Of a stretch of 35,787 nucleotides of DNA, positions 22,493 to 29,848 are shown piece by piece. The notes under the pieces were generated by a model. That model made no database searches, was not told where the DNA came from, and saw nothing but the letters and a program-made list of their open reading frames with translations. Position 1 is the stretch's first letter, and each line of letters begins with the position of its first letter. Made by a program: the position numbers and the translations under genes. This DNA comes from an uncultured Desulfovibrionaceae bacterium (GTDB lineage: Bacteria > Desulfobacterota > Desulfovibrionia > Desulfovibrionales > Desulfovibrionaceae): assembly GCA_944325195.1 (NCBI GenBank), contig CALUZB010000005.1, positions 88,011 through 123,797 on the forward strand, given 5' to 3'.

Positions 22493-23056
22493 ATGAGCTT
22501 TGAGCTTGCCTTTACCCGCCTGATTGCGCTGGAGGGCAATTACTCCAACGATCCCGCCGATCTGGGCGGGGAAACCGTGGCCGGAATATCCCGTAAAAAC
22601 TGGCCGCAATGGCAAGGCTGGGACTATGTGGACGCCGCGAAAATGCAACCCGGCTTTCCCCGAAGCCTGGCCCGCAACGCCCCCCTGCAAGGGCTGATCA
22701 AAGCCTTCTACCGGCGGGAATTCTGGGACGTTTTCGACCTGGATGAAACTCCCCCCGTCCTGGCGGAAGAGATCTTTGAGCAGGCAGTAAATCTCGGCGT
22801 GAAGAAAACCGCCGAACACCTGCAACGCACGCTCAACGCCCTGAATTATCAGGAAAAATGGGGCTCTGATCTCAAGGTGGACGGCGTTTTCGGCCAGTCC
22901 AGCTCCCGCCGCCTGCGCGCGGCCGCGTCCGAAGGCCGGGAAAAGGCGATAGAACATGGAATCAACGGCCTGCAATGCGCGCATTATATCTTGCTGGCTG
23001 AACAGAAACCGGCAATGCGTAAATTCACCGCCGGCTGGCTTGCCCGGCGCGGCTAG
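22493..23056 (+). CDS. Endolysin: GH108 muramidase with C-terminal peptidoglycan-binding region
   Basis: A 187-residue lysozyme-like enzyme that cleaves peptidoglycan at the end of infection. Glu14 in LEGNYSNDPADLGGETVAGIS (13-33, with the conserved G-G-E-T) is the expected catalytic residue of family 108 N-acetylmuramidases. The C-terminal part (VDGVFGQSSSRRLRAA) is the peptidoglycan-binding-3-like module usual in these enzymes. There is no signal peptide, so it depends on a holin. AAGGAG lies 7 bases before the ATG. Confidence 0.9.
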   Translation: MSFELAFTRLIALEGNYSNDPADLGGETVAGISRKNWPQWQGWDYVDAAKMQPGFPRSLARNAPLQGLIKAFYRREFWDVFDLDETPPVLAEEIFEQAVNLGVKKTAEHLQRTLNALNYQEKWGSDLKVDGVFGQSSSRRLRAAASEGREKAIEHGINGLQCAHYILLAEQKPAMRKFTAGWLARRG

Positions 23057-23065
23057 TCGGAAAAA

Positions 23066-23190
23066 GCAATCCGGCGATCCAGCCGGTGAAAACAAGGCCC
23101 ATTTAAAAAGGCAGCCCGGCGGCACGGGTTCGCCGCGAAGCAAATGCGAAGACCAGTGCCGCCGGTGAAAATAAGGCCCATATTAAGGAG
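23066..23190 (+). repeat. Interspersed hairpin repeat, locus A (one shortened and one full copy)
   Basis: Full copy at 23111-23190: begins GCAGCCCGGCGGCAC, ends GCCCATATTAAGGAG. Arms CCGGCGGCAC / GTGCCGCCGG pair over 10 bp and an inner TTCGC / GCGAA continues the stem. A shortened copy lacking the centre precedes it (23066-23106). The end of the full copy supplies the AAGGAG ribosome-binding site of the holin-like gene at 23196. Confidence 0.85.
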
Positions 23191-23195
23191 ACCAT

Positions 23196-23411
23196 ATGAT
23201 TGACAGTAAAAGCTGGTGGCAGTCCAAAACCGTCTGGGGCGGAATAATCGCGCTTTTAGCCGGGGTTCTCGGCCTGTTCGGCTATAACCTGGTGGAAGCG
23301 GATCAGGCTCAATTGGTGGAAATCGGTTCCGGCGCGGCAGTGGTTGTGGGCTCGCTCATCGCCATTGTGGGCCGGGTGCGCGCCTCAAAAGTCGTGGGCA
23401 AATCAGAGTAG
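23196..23411 (+). CDS. Holin-like protein, two transmembrane segments
   Basis: A 71-residue protein with a short N-terminus containing WWQSKTVWGG, two hydrophobic segments (about 14-31 and 42-60) and a basic tail (GRVRASKVVGKSE). Size, topology and place between endolysin and spanin genes fit a class II holin, which opens the inner membrane for the endolysin. Its ribosome-binding site is the end of repeat locus A. Confidence 0.75.
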   Translation: MIDSKSWWQSKTVWGGIIALLAGVLGLFGYNLVEADQAQLVEIGSGAAVVVGSLIAIVGRVRASKVVGKSE

Positions 23412-23423
23412 GCGGTCAGACGT

Positions 23424-23675
23424 GTGGGGCGGCTCATTCTACGGATTCTCAGCGCCATTGCGGCGGCGGTTCCTTATCTGCTCGACTGGTGGCAGCGGCG
23501 GCAGGAGCAAAAACGCCTGCTTGCCCGCGCGGCCCGCCGCGCTCTTGTTGACGCTGATCCTGACGGCGAGTTCCTGCGCAAATTCAACCCGGACGCAAAA
23601 CTCCCAAACGCTGCCGCCCCCACGCCCGACCCTGAACAGCCTAACTGCGACCCCACAGGGCGGGATCAGCCTTGA
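23424..23675 (+). CDS. Putative inner-membrane spanin (Rz-like)
   Basis: An 83-residue protein starting at GTG 23424: one N-terminal membrane segment (LILRILSAIAAAVPYLL) followed by a basic helical stretch (WWQRRQEQKRLLARAARRAL) and a Pro-rich tail. It sits after the holin, and a lipoprotein frame is nested in it (23521-23766), the hallmark of Rz/Rz1 pairs that fuse inner and outer membranes in the last step of lysis. It is short for an Rz protein and the start is weakly supported. Confidence 0.5.
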   Translation: MGRLILRILSAIAAAVPYLLDWWQRRQEQKRLLARAARRALVDADPDGEFLRKFNPDAKLPNAAAPTPDPEQPNCDPTGRDQP

Positions 23676-23766
23676 CCGGGCCGACACCGCCCGCCTGCTC
23701 AACTATATTGAAGATCTGGAATTTATTTTGGGAGTAAATAATGAATATACCCCGAATTCATTTTGA
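23521..23766 (+). CDS. Putative outer-membrane spanin lipoprotein (Rz1-like), nested frame
   Basis: Embedded in another frame of the inner spanin gene. From TTG 23521 the peptide reads MPARPAALLLTLILTASSC: a short basic n-region, hydrophobic core and lipobox-like end with Cys19, followed by a small Pro-rich segment (TLPPPRPTL), as in Rz1 lipoproteins. The whole product is 81 residues. No ATG is available; AGGAG lies 13 bases before the TTG, so the start is uncertain. The 3' end overlaps the next gene by 26 bases. Confidence 0.5.
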   Translation: MPARPAALLLTLILTASSCANSTRTQNSQTLPPPRPTLNSLTATPQGGISLDRADTARLLNYIEDLEFILGVNNEYTPNSF

Positions 23767-24349
23767 TTTAACTGAAAATTTTGCCCTCACTGTTTTTGGG
23801 GGATTGTCCCAAGAAATGGAACAAGTGGGCAGAAATTTACCCAAAATGATGTCTCGTGTGCAGAATGTAACGATTAAGGGTATGCGGACTGAAATTTCCA
23901 AACTCATCCGTAAAGAGTACGCCACTCCTAAAGGAGATGTCGATCGTTCCATATTCTTGCGCTTCTCCAGCCCGAAAACTCTGTCCGCTTCATTGAGCAT
24001 GAGAGGGCGTACGTCTGTAGAGCTTAGCCGCTACAAACCTAACAGAGTCAAAAAAGGCGTTTCGATTAGAGTGTTAAAATCATCTGGCAGAATTACCATA
24101 AAATCGGGCGGCAAACATGACATCCTTGAAACCTTTAAAAATAAAGCTTCGGCAACATTTATCGCCAAGGGACATGTTTTTGCCCGAACTGTAAATAAAC
24201 CACATCCAATCATCTTATTCGGGCCAAGCTTTCTTACTGTGCTCAATAAAGAAGAGAGCATTAACTACTTGGAAGAAAATGCTAAAAGTCGTTTTCTCAC
24301 CGATTTTTTTAAACAGCTACGCTATGAACTCAGACGCTTGGGAAAATAG
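23741..24349 (+). CDS. Minor tail protein Z-like (gpZ) protein
   Basis: A 202-residue basic protein with the look of phage minor tail protein Z: early amphipathic helix (MEQVGRNLPKMMSRVQN), KGMRTEISKLIRKEY, RSIFLRFSSPKTLSASLSMRG and a late GHVFARTVNKPHP. GpZ-type proteins act at the head-tail joint. Strikingly the gene is A+T-rich while its neighbours are G+C-rich, so it was probably exchanged recently as a unit. It overlaps the spanin lipoprotein end; GGGAG lies 8 bases before the ATG. Confidence 0.7.
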   Translation: MNIPRIHFDLTENFALTVFGGLSQEMEQVGRNLPKMMSRVQNVTIKGMRTEISKLIRKEYATPKGDVDRSIFLRFSSPKTLSASLSMRGRTSVELSRYKPNRVKKGVSIRVLKSSGRITIKSGGKHDILETFKNKASATFIAKGHVFARTVNKPHPIILFGPSFLTVLNKEESINYLEENAKSRFLTDFFKQLRYELRRLGK

Positions 24350-24357
24350 GTGCATAA

Positions 24358-24708
24358 ATGAGCTTTTTCAACGACATGGACGCCGATTTAGTCAAGGCGT
24401 TGGAAGCGGAAATCGGGCCGGGCGAGAATATTCTCATTTACCCCCATGCGGAAGAAGGCGAAACGCCGCCCCCGGTTATGTTCCGGGCGGTGTTTGATCA
24501 ACCCGGGCAGGCAGTCAGCCTGGGCAGTGCCGCCGGAGTAGCCTCCGAGGCTCCCTGGCTGCATCTGCGCGAACGGGATTACTATTTTTTGTTGGGCAGG
24601 CATATGTCCCGCCGCGATCGCTTTGAGATCCGCGGGAAGCTGTACCGCTATGAGCAGCCCGACCCCGACAGCACCGGCTGGATCAGCCTGAAATTACTGG
24701 AGGCCTGA
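24358..24708 (+). CDS. Head-tail completion protein
   Basis: A 116-residue acidic protein placed between gpZ-like and tail-terminator genes. Pattern: VMFRAVFDQPGQAVSLG, APWLHLRERDY and RRDRFEIRGKLYRYEQPDPDSTGWISLKLLE, a small beta-barrel of the kind found in phage head-tail joining proteins (lambda gpFII or related). No gap to the next gene: stop and ATG share bases region 24706-24709. Assignment by size, order and general pattern. Confidence 0.65.
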   Translation: MSFFNDMDADLVKALEAEIGPGENILIYPHAEEGETPPPVMFRAVFDQPGQAVSLGSAAGVASEAPWLHLRERDYYFLLGRHMSRRDRFEIRGKLYRYEQPDPDSTGWISLKLLEA

Positions 24709-25281
24709 ATGCACCCCCGCACGCTGATCCGTCACGCCGCTACTGCGCTGCTTAAATCTCACCCCGACCTGCAAAGCGCCTGCGGCGCACGCATCTTCCC
24801 CAGCCGGGAAGAACATTTCCTGGAAGAGGATCTGCCGGCTGTCGGCGTATATACACTGGACGAACAAGTCATAGATACATCAGACCGCGCGCCCCGGCCT
24901 GACTGGCGTTCGCTTACCCTGGCGGTGGAGATTCTGGACAAGGCCGCTCCCACACTTGACGACGCAATCGATGCCCTGGCCGCCCTGGTTGAAGAGGCTC
25001 TGGGCAGCCCGTCCGCTTTCAGCGCGGTTATCCGCAAGGAATTTCAGTGCGAAAGCCCGATTATGGAAATCGCCTACCAGTCAACCGACATTGAATTCGC
25101 CTCCGACGGCAAACGGGTTATGGGCATAGCTACGTTGAATTATCAAATTGAATATGAAAACAGCCGCCCGCCGGATGATCTGCCCGATTTCCTGCGCGGG
25201 GGCGTTAACTGGCACAGCAGCGAACCGGCGGGAGGAATACCGGATGCAGAAGACCTTATAACCGTGCGAGAACAGGAGTAA
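24709..25281 (+). CDS. Tail terminator-like protein (gpU-like)
   Basis: A 190-residue protein with a tail-terminator layout: LIRHAATALLKSHPDLQSACGARIFPSREE (in part ACGARIFPSRE), LPAVGVYTLDEQ, a TLAVEILDKA strand, DDAIDALAALVEEAL helix, then IATLNYQIEYE, the last beta strand. Such proteins cap the tail tube at the head end and stop its growth. It begins directly at the end of the previous gene, implying coupled translation. Confidence 0.7.
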   Translation: MHPRTLIRHAATALLKSHPDLQSACGARIFPSREEHFLEEDLPAVGVYTLDEQVIDTSDRAPRPDWRSLTLAVEILDKAAPTLDDAIDALAALVEEALGSPSAFSAVIRKEFQCESPIMEIAYQSTDIEFASDGKRVMGIATLNYQIEYENSRPPDDLPDFLRGGVNWHSSEPAGGIPDAEDLITVREQE

Positions 25282-25283
25282 CC

Positions 25284-25490
25284 ATGTCCAATAACCCCCA
25301 AACAGTATTTTTAACTCCCCGGCCCGGCCTGCTGGTGCTCAACCCCGATACCGGCAAACCGCTGGCCCCCGACGGCGAGCATCTGGTTAAAACCGTTTAC
25401 TGGCGCCGCCGTATCCGGGAAGGCGCGGTAAGCGAAAGTAAGCCCGCCGCCGCTCCGGCCGCCCCCGTCCCTCAACCTCAGGAGTTTTAA
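25284..25490 (+). CDS. DUF2635 protein, Mu gp38-like
   Basis: A 68-residue protein just before the sheath gene, as gp38 lies before the sheath gene L in phage Mu. The core LTPRPGLLVLNPDTGKPLAP followed by VYWRRRIREGAV matches the family (K/T-P-x-P-G-L ... YWxRRxxxGxV). Function is unknown. The tail is Ala/Pro-rich. AGGAG precedes the ATG. Confidence 0.85.
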   Translation: MSNNPQTVFLTPRPGLLVLNPDTGKPLAPDGEHLVKTVYWRRRIREGAVSESKPAAAPAAPVPQPQEF

Positions 25491-25493
25491 GCA

Positions 25494-26972
25494 ATGGCAA
25501 TCAGCTTCAACGAAATGCCCGCCGCCTGGCGCGTGCCCGGCATGTTTACCGAGTTTGACAACAGCCAGGCCATGCAGGGCCTGACTCAGCAGGAGTATCT
25601 GGTACTTATCGCCGCTCAGAAAACCGCCGCCGGAACTCACCCGGCCCTGAGCCCGATCATTGTAAGCAGCGAGGCCCAGGCAAAAACCTGGTTCGGAGCG
25701 GGCAGTCAGGCCCACCGTATGGTTGAGCGGTTTCTAGCGAACAACACGGTTACCCGTTTACTGGTCTGCCCGCTGGACGACGATCCCGCAGGCGTAGCCG
25801 CCACCGCCGCAATCGCCGTTACCGGCACGGTAAGCGTGGCCGCGCCTGTCAATCTGTTCATTGCCGGACGCTCCCTGCGCGTGGGCACAAGCGCGGGACA
25901 AACCGCCGCCCAGGTTGCCGCCGCACTCGCCGACGCCATAAATGCAGAAGAAATACTTTGCTGCACAGCGAAAGCAAGTGAAGGCACAGTTACGCTTACA
26001 GCCAAAAACAAGGGCGACGTGGCCAATCAGTACGACATCAGATTTGATTATTACAGCGAAGGGCTTCCGCAAGGCGTGGCTTTTGAGATCACCCCGTTCG
26101 AGAACGGCGCGGGCAACCCGGATATCGGCGACGTGTTCGCGGCTGTGGGCGACCGCTGGTTCCATGTGCTGGCCGTCCCCTACACCGACCGCGCCAACCT
26201 GCGCGCCATTGAGACCGAACTGCTCGACCGCTGGGGCCCGTTGCGCCAGATAGACGGAGTGTGCATCACCGCCCGCGCGGGCAGTTTTGCCGAGCTTACC
26301 ACTTTCGGGCTGGGCGAAGACGGCACCGGCGGAAACTACAGCCGGATCAGCATTATGGAATGCGTGGGCGCGCCCACCCCGCCGTGCGAGCGCGCCGCCG
26401 CAGTGGCCGCCAACGTGGCCTATTACGGCAGTATCGACCCGGCCCGCCCTTTTCAAACCTTACGCCTGGTTGACGATCTCGCCCCGGCGGAAGCCGACCG
26501 GCTCACCGCCCAAGAACAAAACCTGCTGCTTTATTCCGGCATTGCCACCACCTACACCGATGCGGGCGGCAATGTGTGCATCCAGCGGGTAATCAGCAAC
26601 TACCGCCTCACAGCCAACGGTGCGAGCGATGTTTCCTATCTGGACCTCAACACCCATCTGACCCTGTCCTACCTGCGTTATGACTGGAATAACCGGATCA
26701 AACGCAAGTATCCCCGCCACAAGCTGGCCGGAGACGAGGCCCGCTTTGCCCCCGGCCAGGCGGTAATGACCCCGGCCATCGGCAAAAGCGAGGCTGTGGC
26801 CGCCTTTGTGCAGTGGGAGCAGGCCGGGTTGGTGGAAAACATCAAACTGTTCAAGCAATACCTGATCTGCGAGCGCGACGAGAGCGACGTCAACCGGATC
26901 AACTGGCGACTGCCGCCCGATCTGATGAATCAGTTCATTGTGGGCGCAACTCAAATCCAATTCAGATTATAA
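25494..26972 (+). CDS. Contractile tail sheath protein, Mu gpL-like
   Basis: A 492-residue sheath protein, which shows that the virion is a myovirus with a contractile tail. Family features: N-terminal ISFNEMPAAWRVPGMFTEFD, the insertion with repeated Ala-rich strands and RSLRVGTSAGQTAAQVAAAL, the middle domain with NLRAIETELLDRWGPLRQ, and a C-terminal domain with VIQRVISNYRL-like IQRVISNYRLTANG and WEQAGLVENIKLFKQ. Length is normal. Repeat locus B follows immediately. Confidence 0.92.
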   Translation: MAISFNEMPAAWRVPGMFTEFDNSQAMQGLTQQEYLVLIAAQKTAAGTHPALSPIIVSSEAQAKTWFGAGSQAHRMVERFLANNTVTRLLVCPLDDDPAGVAATAAIAVTGTVSVAAPVNLFIAGRSLRVGTSAGQTAAQVAAALADAINAEEILCCTAKASEGTVTLTAKNKGDVANQYDIRFDYYSEGLPQGVAFEITPFENGAGNPDIGDVFAAVGDRWFHVLAVPYTDRANLRAIETELLDRWGPLRQIDGVCITARAGSFAELTTFGLGEDGTGGNYSRISIMECVGAPTPPCERAAAVAANVAYYGSIDPARPFQTLRLVDDLAPAEADRLTAQEQNLLLYSGIATTYTDAGGNVCIQRVISNYRLTANGASDVSYLDLNTHLTLSYLRYDWNNRIKRKYPRHKLAGDEARFAPGQAVMTPAIGKSEAVAAFVQWEQAGLVENIKLFKQYLICERDESDVNRINWRLPPDLMNQFIVGATQIQFRL

Positions 26973-26975
26973 AAC

Positions 26976-27134
26976 GCAACCCGGCGGCATGGGTTTGCCG
27001 CGAAGCAGATGCGAAGACCAATGCCGCCGGTAAAAATAAGGCCCATTTAAAAAAGGCAGCCCGGCGGCATGGGTTCGCTGCGAAGCAGATGCGAAGACCA
27101 ATGCCGCCGGTAAAAATAAGGCCTATATAAGGAG
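26976..27134 (+). repeat. Interspersed hairpin repeat, locus B (two full tandem copies)
   Basis: Two copies with a period of 80 (starts 26976 and 27056). Each has CCGGCGGCAT / ATGCCGCCGG as a 10-bp outer stem, an inner TTTGC or TTCGC / GCGAA stem, and the tail GGTAAAAATAAGGCC. The second copy ends in TATAAGGAG, the ribosome-binding site of the tail-tube gene at 27142. Confidence 0.9.
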
Positions 27135-27141
27135 AACTATC

Positions 27142-27504
27142 ATGGCATACGCCAGAGGCGGCATTACCGTTGTCAGTCTTGACGGCACTGTACAGGAAGC
27201 TAAAGGCGCCTAGACGTATAACCTGGGCAACCCCAAACGCGACGCCATTATCGGCACCAGCGCGGTTACCGGCTTTAAAACCGCGGTGCAGGTACCGTTT
27301 ATCGAGGGGGCGATCACCGACAGCAAAGACCTTGATCTGTCCGCTCTGACCTCCCTGGAAAGCGTGGACATCACCCTGGAGCTGGCCTCCGGTAAAATCA
27401 TCGCCGGTTCCGGCATGTGGTTTGCCGGTGAGGGCAGCGTGACCACGGAAGAAGGGGAAATTGCCGTGCGCTTTGAAAGCGAAACCCCGCTGGAAGAACT
27501 TTAA
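27142..27504 (+). pseudogene. Tail tube protein (Mu gpM-like) interrupted by an in-frame amber codon
   Basis: From ATG 27142 the frame gives MAYARGGITVVSLDGT, VQEAKGA, then TAG at 27211-27213 (codon 24), then TYNLGNPKRDAIIGTSAV, TGFKTAVQVPFIEG, ITDSKDLDLSALTSLESV and EGSVTTEEGEIAVRFE, ending at 27504. The continuous frame of 120 codon-equivalents matches the tail tube family before and after the stop. The ribosome-binding site and order (sheath, tube, E) are intact. Without suppression no tube can form, so virions would be defective. The next in-frame ATG (27286) would omit 48 residues. Confidence 0.85.
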
Positions 27505-27519
27505 TGCCTGGAGGAAATT

Positions 27520-27855
27520 ATGTTGCAAGAAGAAAGTTTAGCTGAGCTTGACCTGCCCGATCCCGAAGCGTCCGGGCTTACTGATGAGGAGAAACCGGAA
27601 GAGGAAATCAGCCTGCCTTACACCCTGCCCCTGAAATATCCGTTTCAGGTTGGTCAAAAGACCGTGTCTGAACTTGTATTTCGGCGTCGCCCCAAATCCG
27701 CTGACGCGGCGGGGGTGAATTTCGGCAACCTCTGCCCCGAGCACGTTTGTCAGATTGCCGGGCGGGTATGCGGCATTTCCCCGGCCGCGCTGCACAAACT
27801 GCTGGATATTTCCGACCTGATCGAAGTGCAGAAGGTGGTAGCCCGTTTTTTGTAG
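27520..27855 (+). CDS. Tail assembly chaperone, short form (gpE/Mu gp41-like)
   Basis: A 111-residue protein between tube and tape-measure genes, the fixed place of the tail assembly chaperone that coats the tape measure during tail growth. Acidic N-terminus, then LPLKYPFQVGQKTVSELVFRRRPKSAD (in part VSELVFRRRP), typical of this family, then a helical end (SPAALHKLLDISDLIEVQKVVARF). GGAGG lies before the ATG. It ends with TTTTTTG-TAG, a slippery site for the longer product. Confidence 0.88.
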   Translation: MLQEESLAELDLPDPEASGLTDEEKPEEEISLPYTLPLKYPFQVGQKTVSELVFRRRPKSADAAGVNFGNLCPEHVCQIAGRVCGISPAALHKLLDISDLIEVQKVVARFL

Positions 27856-28010
27856 AATTCCCGGAAGACTGGCGCGAAATTCTGGGCCTGCTGGCCTACA
27901 GGTTTCACTGGCCGCCTTCCGAACTCTGGCAGCTCACCGCCCGCGACCTGCGTTTCTGGGTCAGGCGGCTGAAATACCTGCACCGCGAATTGCGGTCGGA
28001 AAATACATAA
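27520..28010 (+). CDS. Tail assembly chaperone, long form by -1 frameshift (gpE+E'-like)
   Basis: A -1 shift on TTTTTTG at 27846-27852 changes the reading frame just before the short form's stop and adds 52 residues starting VEFPEDWREILGLLAYRFHW, then ELWQLTARDLRFWVRRLKYL, ending at TAA 28008-28010. The total is 163 residues. E/E' frameshifting in the tail chaperone is a conserved feature of P2-, Mu- and lambda-like phages, and the added part has the Trp-rich, helical look of E' domains. The extension has no start codon or ribosome-binding site of its own, which supports frameshift expression. Confidence 0.85.
27846..27852 (+). promoter_or_regulatory. Programmed -1 frameshift site TTTTTTG
   Basis: Frame-0 codons read TTT TTG TAG; the -1 frame reads TTT TTT GTA. 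This is an X-XXY-YYZ heptamer of the same kind as used by P2 E/E', and it lies directly before the stop of the short form. Confidence 0.85.
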
Positions 28011-28016
28011 ACACAC

Positions 28017-28083
28017 CAACCCGGCGGCATGGTTTGCCGCAAAATGAGCAGACCAGCGCCTCCGGATAGAACAAGGCCGAAAT
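28017..28083 (+). repeat. Interspersed hairpin repeat, locus C (degenerate copy)
   Basis: CAACCCGGCGGCATGG, TTTGCCGC and GACCAGCGCC align with the other copies, with deletions in the middle and mismatched arms (CCGGCGGC against GCCTCCGG). It lies between the E' end and the tape-measure start at 28085, so it keeps the junction position of the family. Confidence 0.75.
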
Positions 28084-28084
28084 A

Positions 28085-29845
28085 ATGCCCCCCAAGCAAT
28101 CAAAATTCGAGCTCATTCTCGGCGCAAAAGATTCCTGGAGCAGGCCCTGGGGCAAATTCCAAAAGGCCCTGGACGCAGGCGAGCAGAAACTCGAGCGCTT
28201 GAGAGAGGCTTCCGCCCGCCTGGGCAAGGAAACCGGTCTTTCCCGTTTTCTGGGCGCCGCCCGGGGCATGGGCGCCGCGTTTAATGCCTCGCTCGATCGG
28301 GCCAAGGCTTCTTTCGGCGCTCTTTCCGGCATTGGTGCTAAGCTTGGCGTTGCTTTCGGCCTTGCCGGCGGCGGAATTGCCGCGCTCACTTACCAAATCG
28401 CGGGCCTGGGCAACGAAGCGGTGAAAATGTCCCAAAAGGCCGGCCTGGGCGTTGAAAGCTGGCAGAAATGGGCGCATGCGGCCGGAGAATCAGGCGCGGA
28501 CGCTGACCAGTTGCGCGATTCGTTTGCCAATTTGAATGAAAAAACCATTGAAGCCGCCCAAGGCAATAAGGACGCCGTCGCCTGGTTCCGGCGGGCCGGA
28601 GTGCAGATCAAATCCACGAACGGCAAGCTGAAGAGTTCCGAAGAATTGTATCTGGAGCTGGCCGATGCAGTCAAGAAGCTTACCGACTCCGGCCAATTGC
28701 GCAAGGCCGAAGCTCTGGCCAAGGCCATGTTCGGTGAAGAAGGCGCGGTAAATCTGCTGCCCATGCTCCGGCAGGGCGCGGCCGGCATCAACGCCCTGCG
28801 CAATGAGGCCGAGGAACTGGGCCTGGTGCTGAGCGAAAAGAACGCCGAGGCCGCTGAAAATTTTCTCAACCGCCTGTCCGGCCTTAAGAACCTTGCCCTG
28901 GGGTTCGCAATCAATCTGGGCTCAAAACTCATCCCCTTGCTTGATGCGCTCGCGGCGGATTTCCAGGGCTGGGCCAAGGCCAACCGCGAGGTAATTAATG
29001 CGAAACTGCAGGAGTTTGTGGAATTTTTACGGCAACGGCTCCCCAAAATCAAAGACACGGTACTGAAAGTAGGGGCGGCCATGCTGGAATTCGGCAAAAA
29101 AATCGCCAAAGTGGCCGATTTTCTGGGTTGGGAAAAAACTCTGGCCCTGGGCCTGGCCGCTCTGGCCGCGGTTATTGCCGGCCCGCTGATTGCGGCGACA
29201 TTGTCTTTCGGCGCCGCCCTGCTCGCCACTCCGATAGGTTGGGTGATTGCCGGGATAGCGGGCGTAACCGCCGCCGTCATCCTGCTCTATAAAAATTGGG
29301 ACAAAGTAGCGGCTTGGTTCAAGGGCCTCTGGACAGACATCAAAAACGCATTCTCCCGCAGCTGGCTTGAAGGGATTGTGCATGTGCTGGAGAACTTTAC
29401 CCCGCTGGGCTGGATAAAAAAAGGCATGGACACTGTACTGGAGTATTTCACCGGCCTGTCCCTGCGCGAGTTAGGTGAAAAACTGCTGGGAACCCTCTGG
29501 GACGGCCTGAAATCCGGCTGGGACAAGGTTAAGGGCTGGCTTTCCGATGCCGTTGGCGGCGGCGGCGTTGGTCGCGGCGCCGGAGACGGGGTTTTCGCCA
29601 CCCCGGCCGTCCAGCCTTCCGGCGGTCGGAGTGACGGGGGCTCTCCATTCGGCCCGCCTTTGGGCGCGGCGGCAATGGCCGCAAACAGCTCTCCGGCCGC
29701 CACTACCCACACAGAAAAACAGGAAATGGAGCTGAAACTGGTACTGCCGCCGGGTATGCAGGCGCAAAGCCTGGACGGCAACGTACCGTCCAACCTTGAT
29801 GTACGCCCGCAAACCGCCGATACCGGCCGGCAAATGACTTTTTAA
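28085..29845 (+). CDS. Tail tape measure protein
   Basis: A 586-residue protein directly after E/E', which sets tail length. The first 60 residues are a charged coiled coil (KFQKALDAGEQKLERLREAS). A phage-tail core domain follows (NEAVKMSQKAGLGVESWQKW, ALAKAMFGEEGAVNLLPML), then long helices, and hydrophobic membrane-like segments around residues 355-400 (GLAALAAVIAGPLIAATLSF in part). The C-terminus is Gly/Ser/Pro-rich. At 586 residues it predicts a fairly short tail. The ribosome-binding site is weak (AAGG from repeat locus C). Confidence 0.9.
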   Translation: MPPKQSKFELILGAKDSWSRPWGKFQKALDAGEQKLERLREASARLGKETGLSRFLGAARGMGAAFNASLDRAKASFGALSGIGAKLGVAFGLAGGGIAALTYQIAGLGNEAVKMSQKAGLGVESWQKWAHAAGESGADADQLRDSFANLNEKTIEAAQGNKDAVAWFRRAGVQIKSTNGKLKSSEELYLELADAVKKLTDSGQLRKAEALAKAMFGEEGAVNLLPMLRQGAAGINALRNEAEELGLVLSEKNAEAAENFLNRLSGLKNLALGFAINLGSKLIPLLDALAADFQGWAKANREVINAKLQEFVEFLRQRLPKIKDTVLKVGAAMLEFGKKIAKVADFLGWEKTLALGLAALAAVIAGPLIAATLSFGAALLATPIGWVIAGIAGVTAAVILLYKNWDKVAAWFKGLWTDIKNAFSRSWLEGIVHVLENFTPLGWIKKGMDTVLEYFTGLSLRELGEKLLGTLWDGLKSGWDKVKGWLSDAVGGGGVGRGAGDGVFATPAVQPSGGRSDGGSPFGPPLGAAAMAANSSPAATTHTEKQEMELKLVLPPGMQAQSLDGNVPSNLDVRPQTADTGRQMTF

Positions 29846-29848
29846 AAC

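Noticed and set aside
21866..23143. A 425-codon minus-strand frame opposite the DUF2190, membrane protein and muramidase genes
   Set aside because: It is the mirror of well-recognised plus-strand genes in G+C-rich DNA and has no recognisable domain.
22956..27130. Basic peptides that appear in frames through the interspersed repeats (for example around 23100 and 27050)
   Set aside because: They arise from the repeat sequence itself, lack starts and ribosome-binding sites, and differ in frame between copies. The paired-arm changes point to RNA or DNA structure, not protein.
26976..27134. The tandem copies as a CRISPR array
   Set aside because: Period is 80 with no variable spacers between short identical repeats, only two copies are in tandem, and no cas genes are present.
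14891..27504. Genome-wide reassignment of TAG to an amino acid
   Set aside because: Several intact genes, both host and phage (lipoprotein, flavoredoxin, large terminase, capsid fusion, endolysin), end at TAG in the right place. Two isolated amber codons are better explained by mutation or weak suppression.
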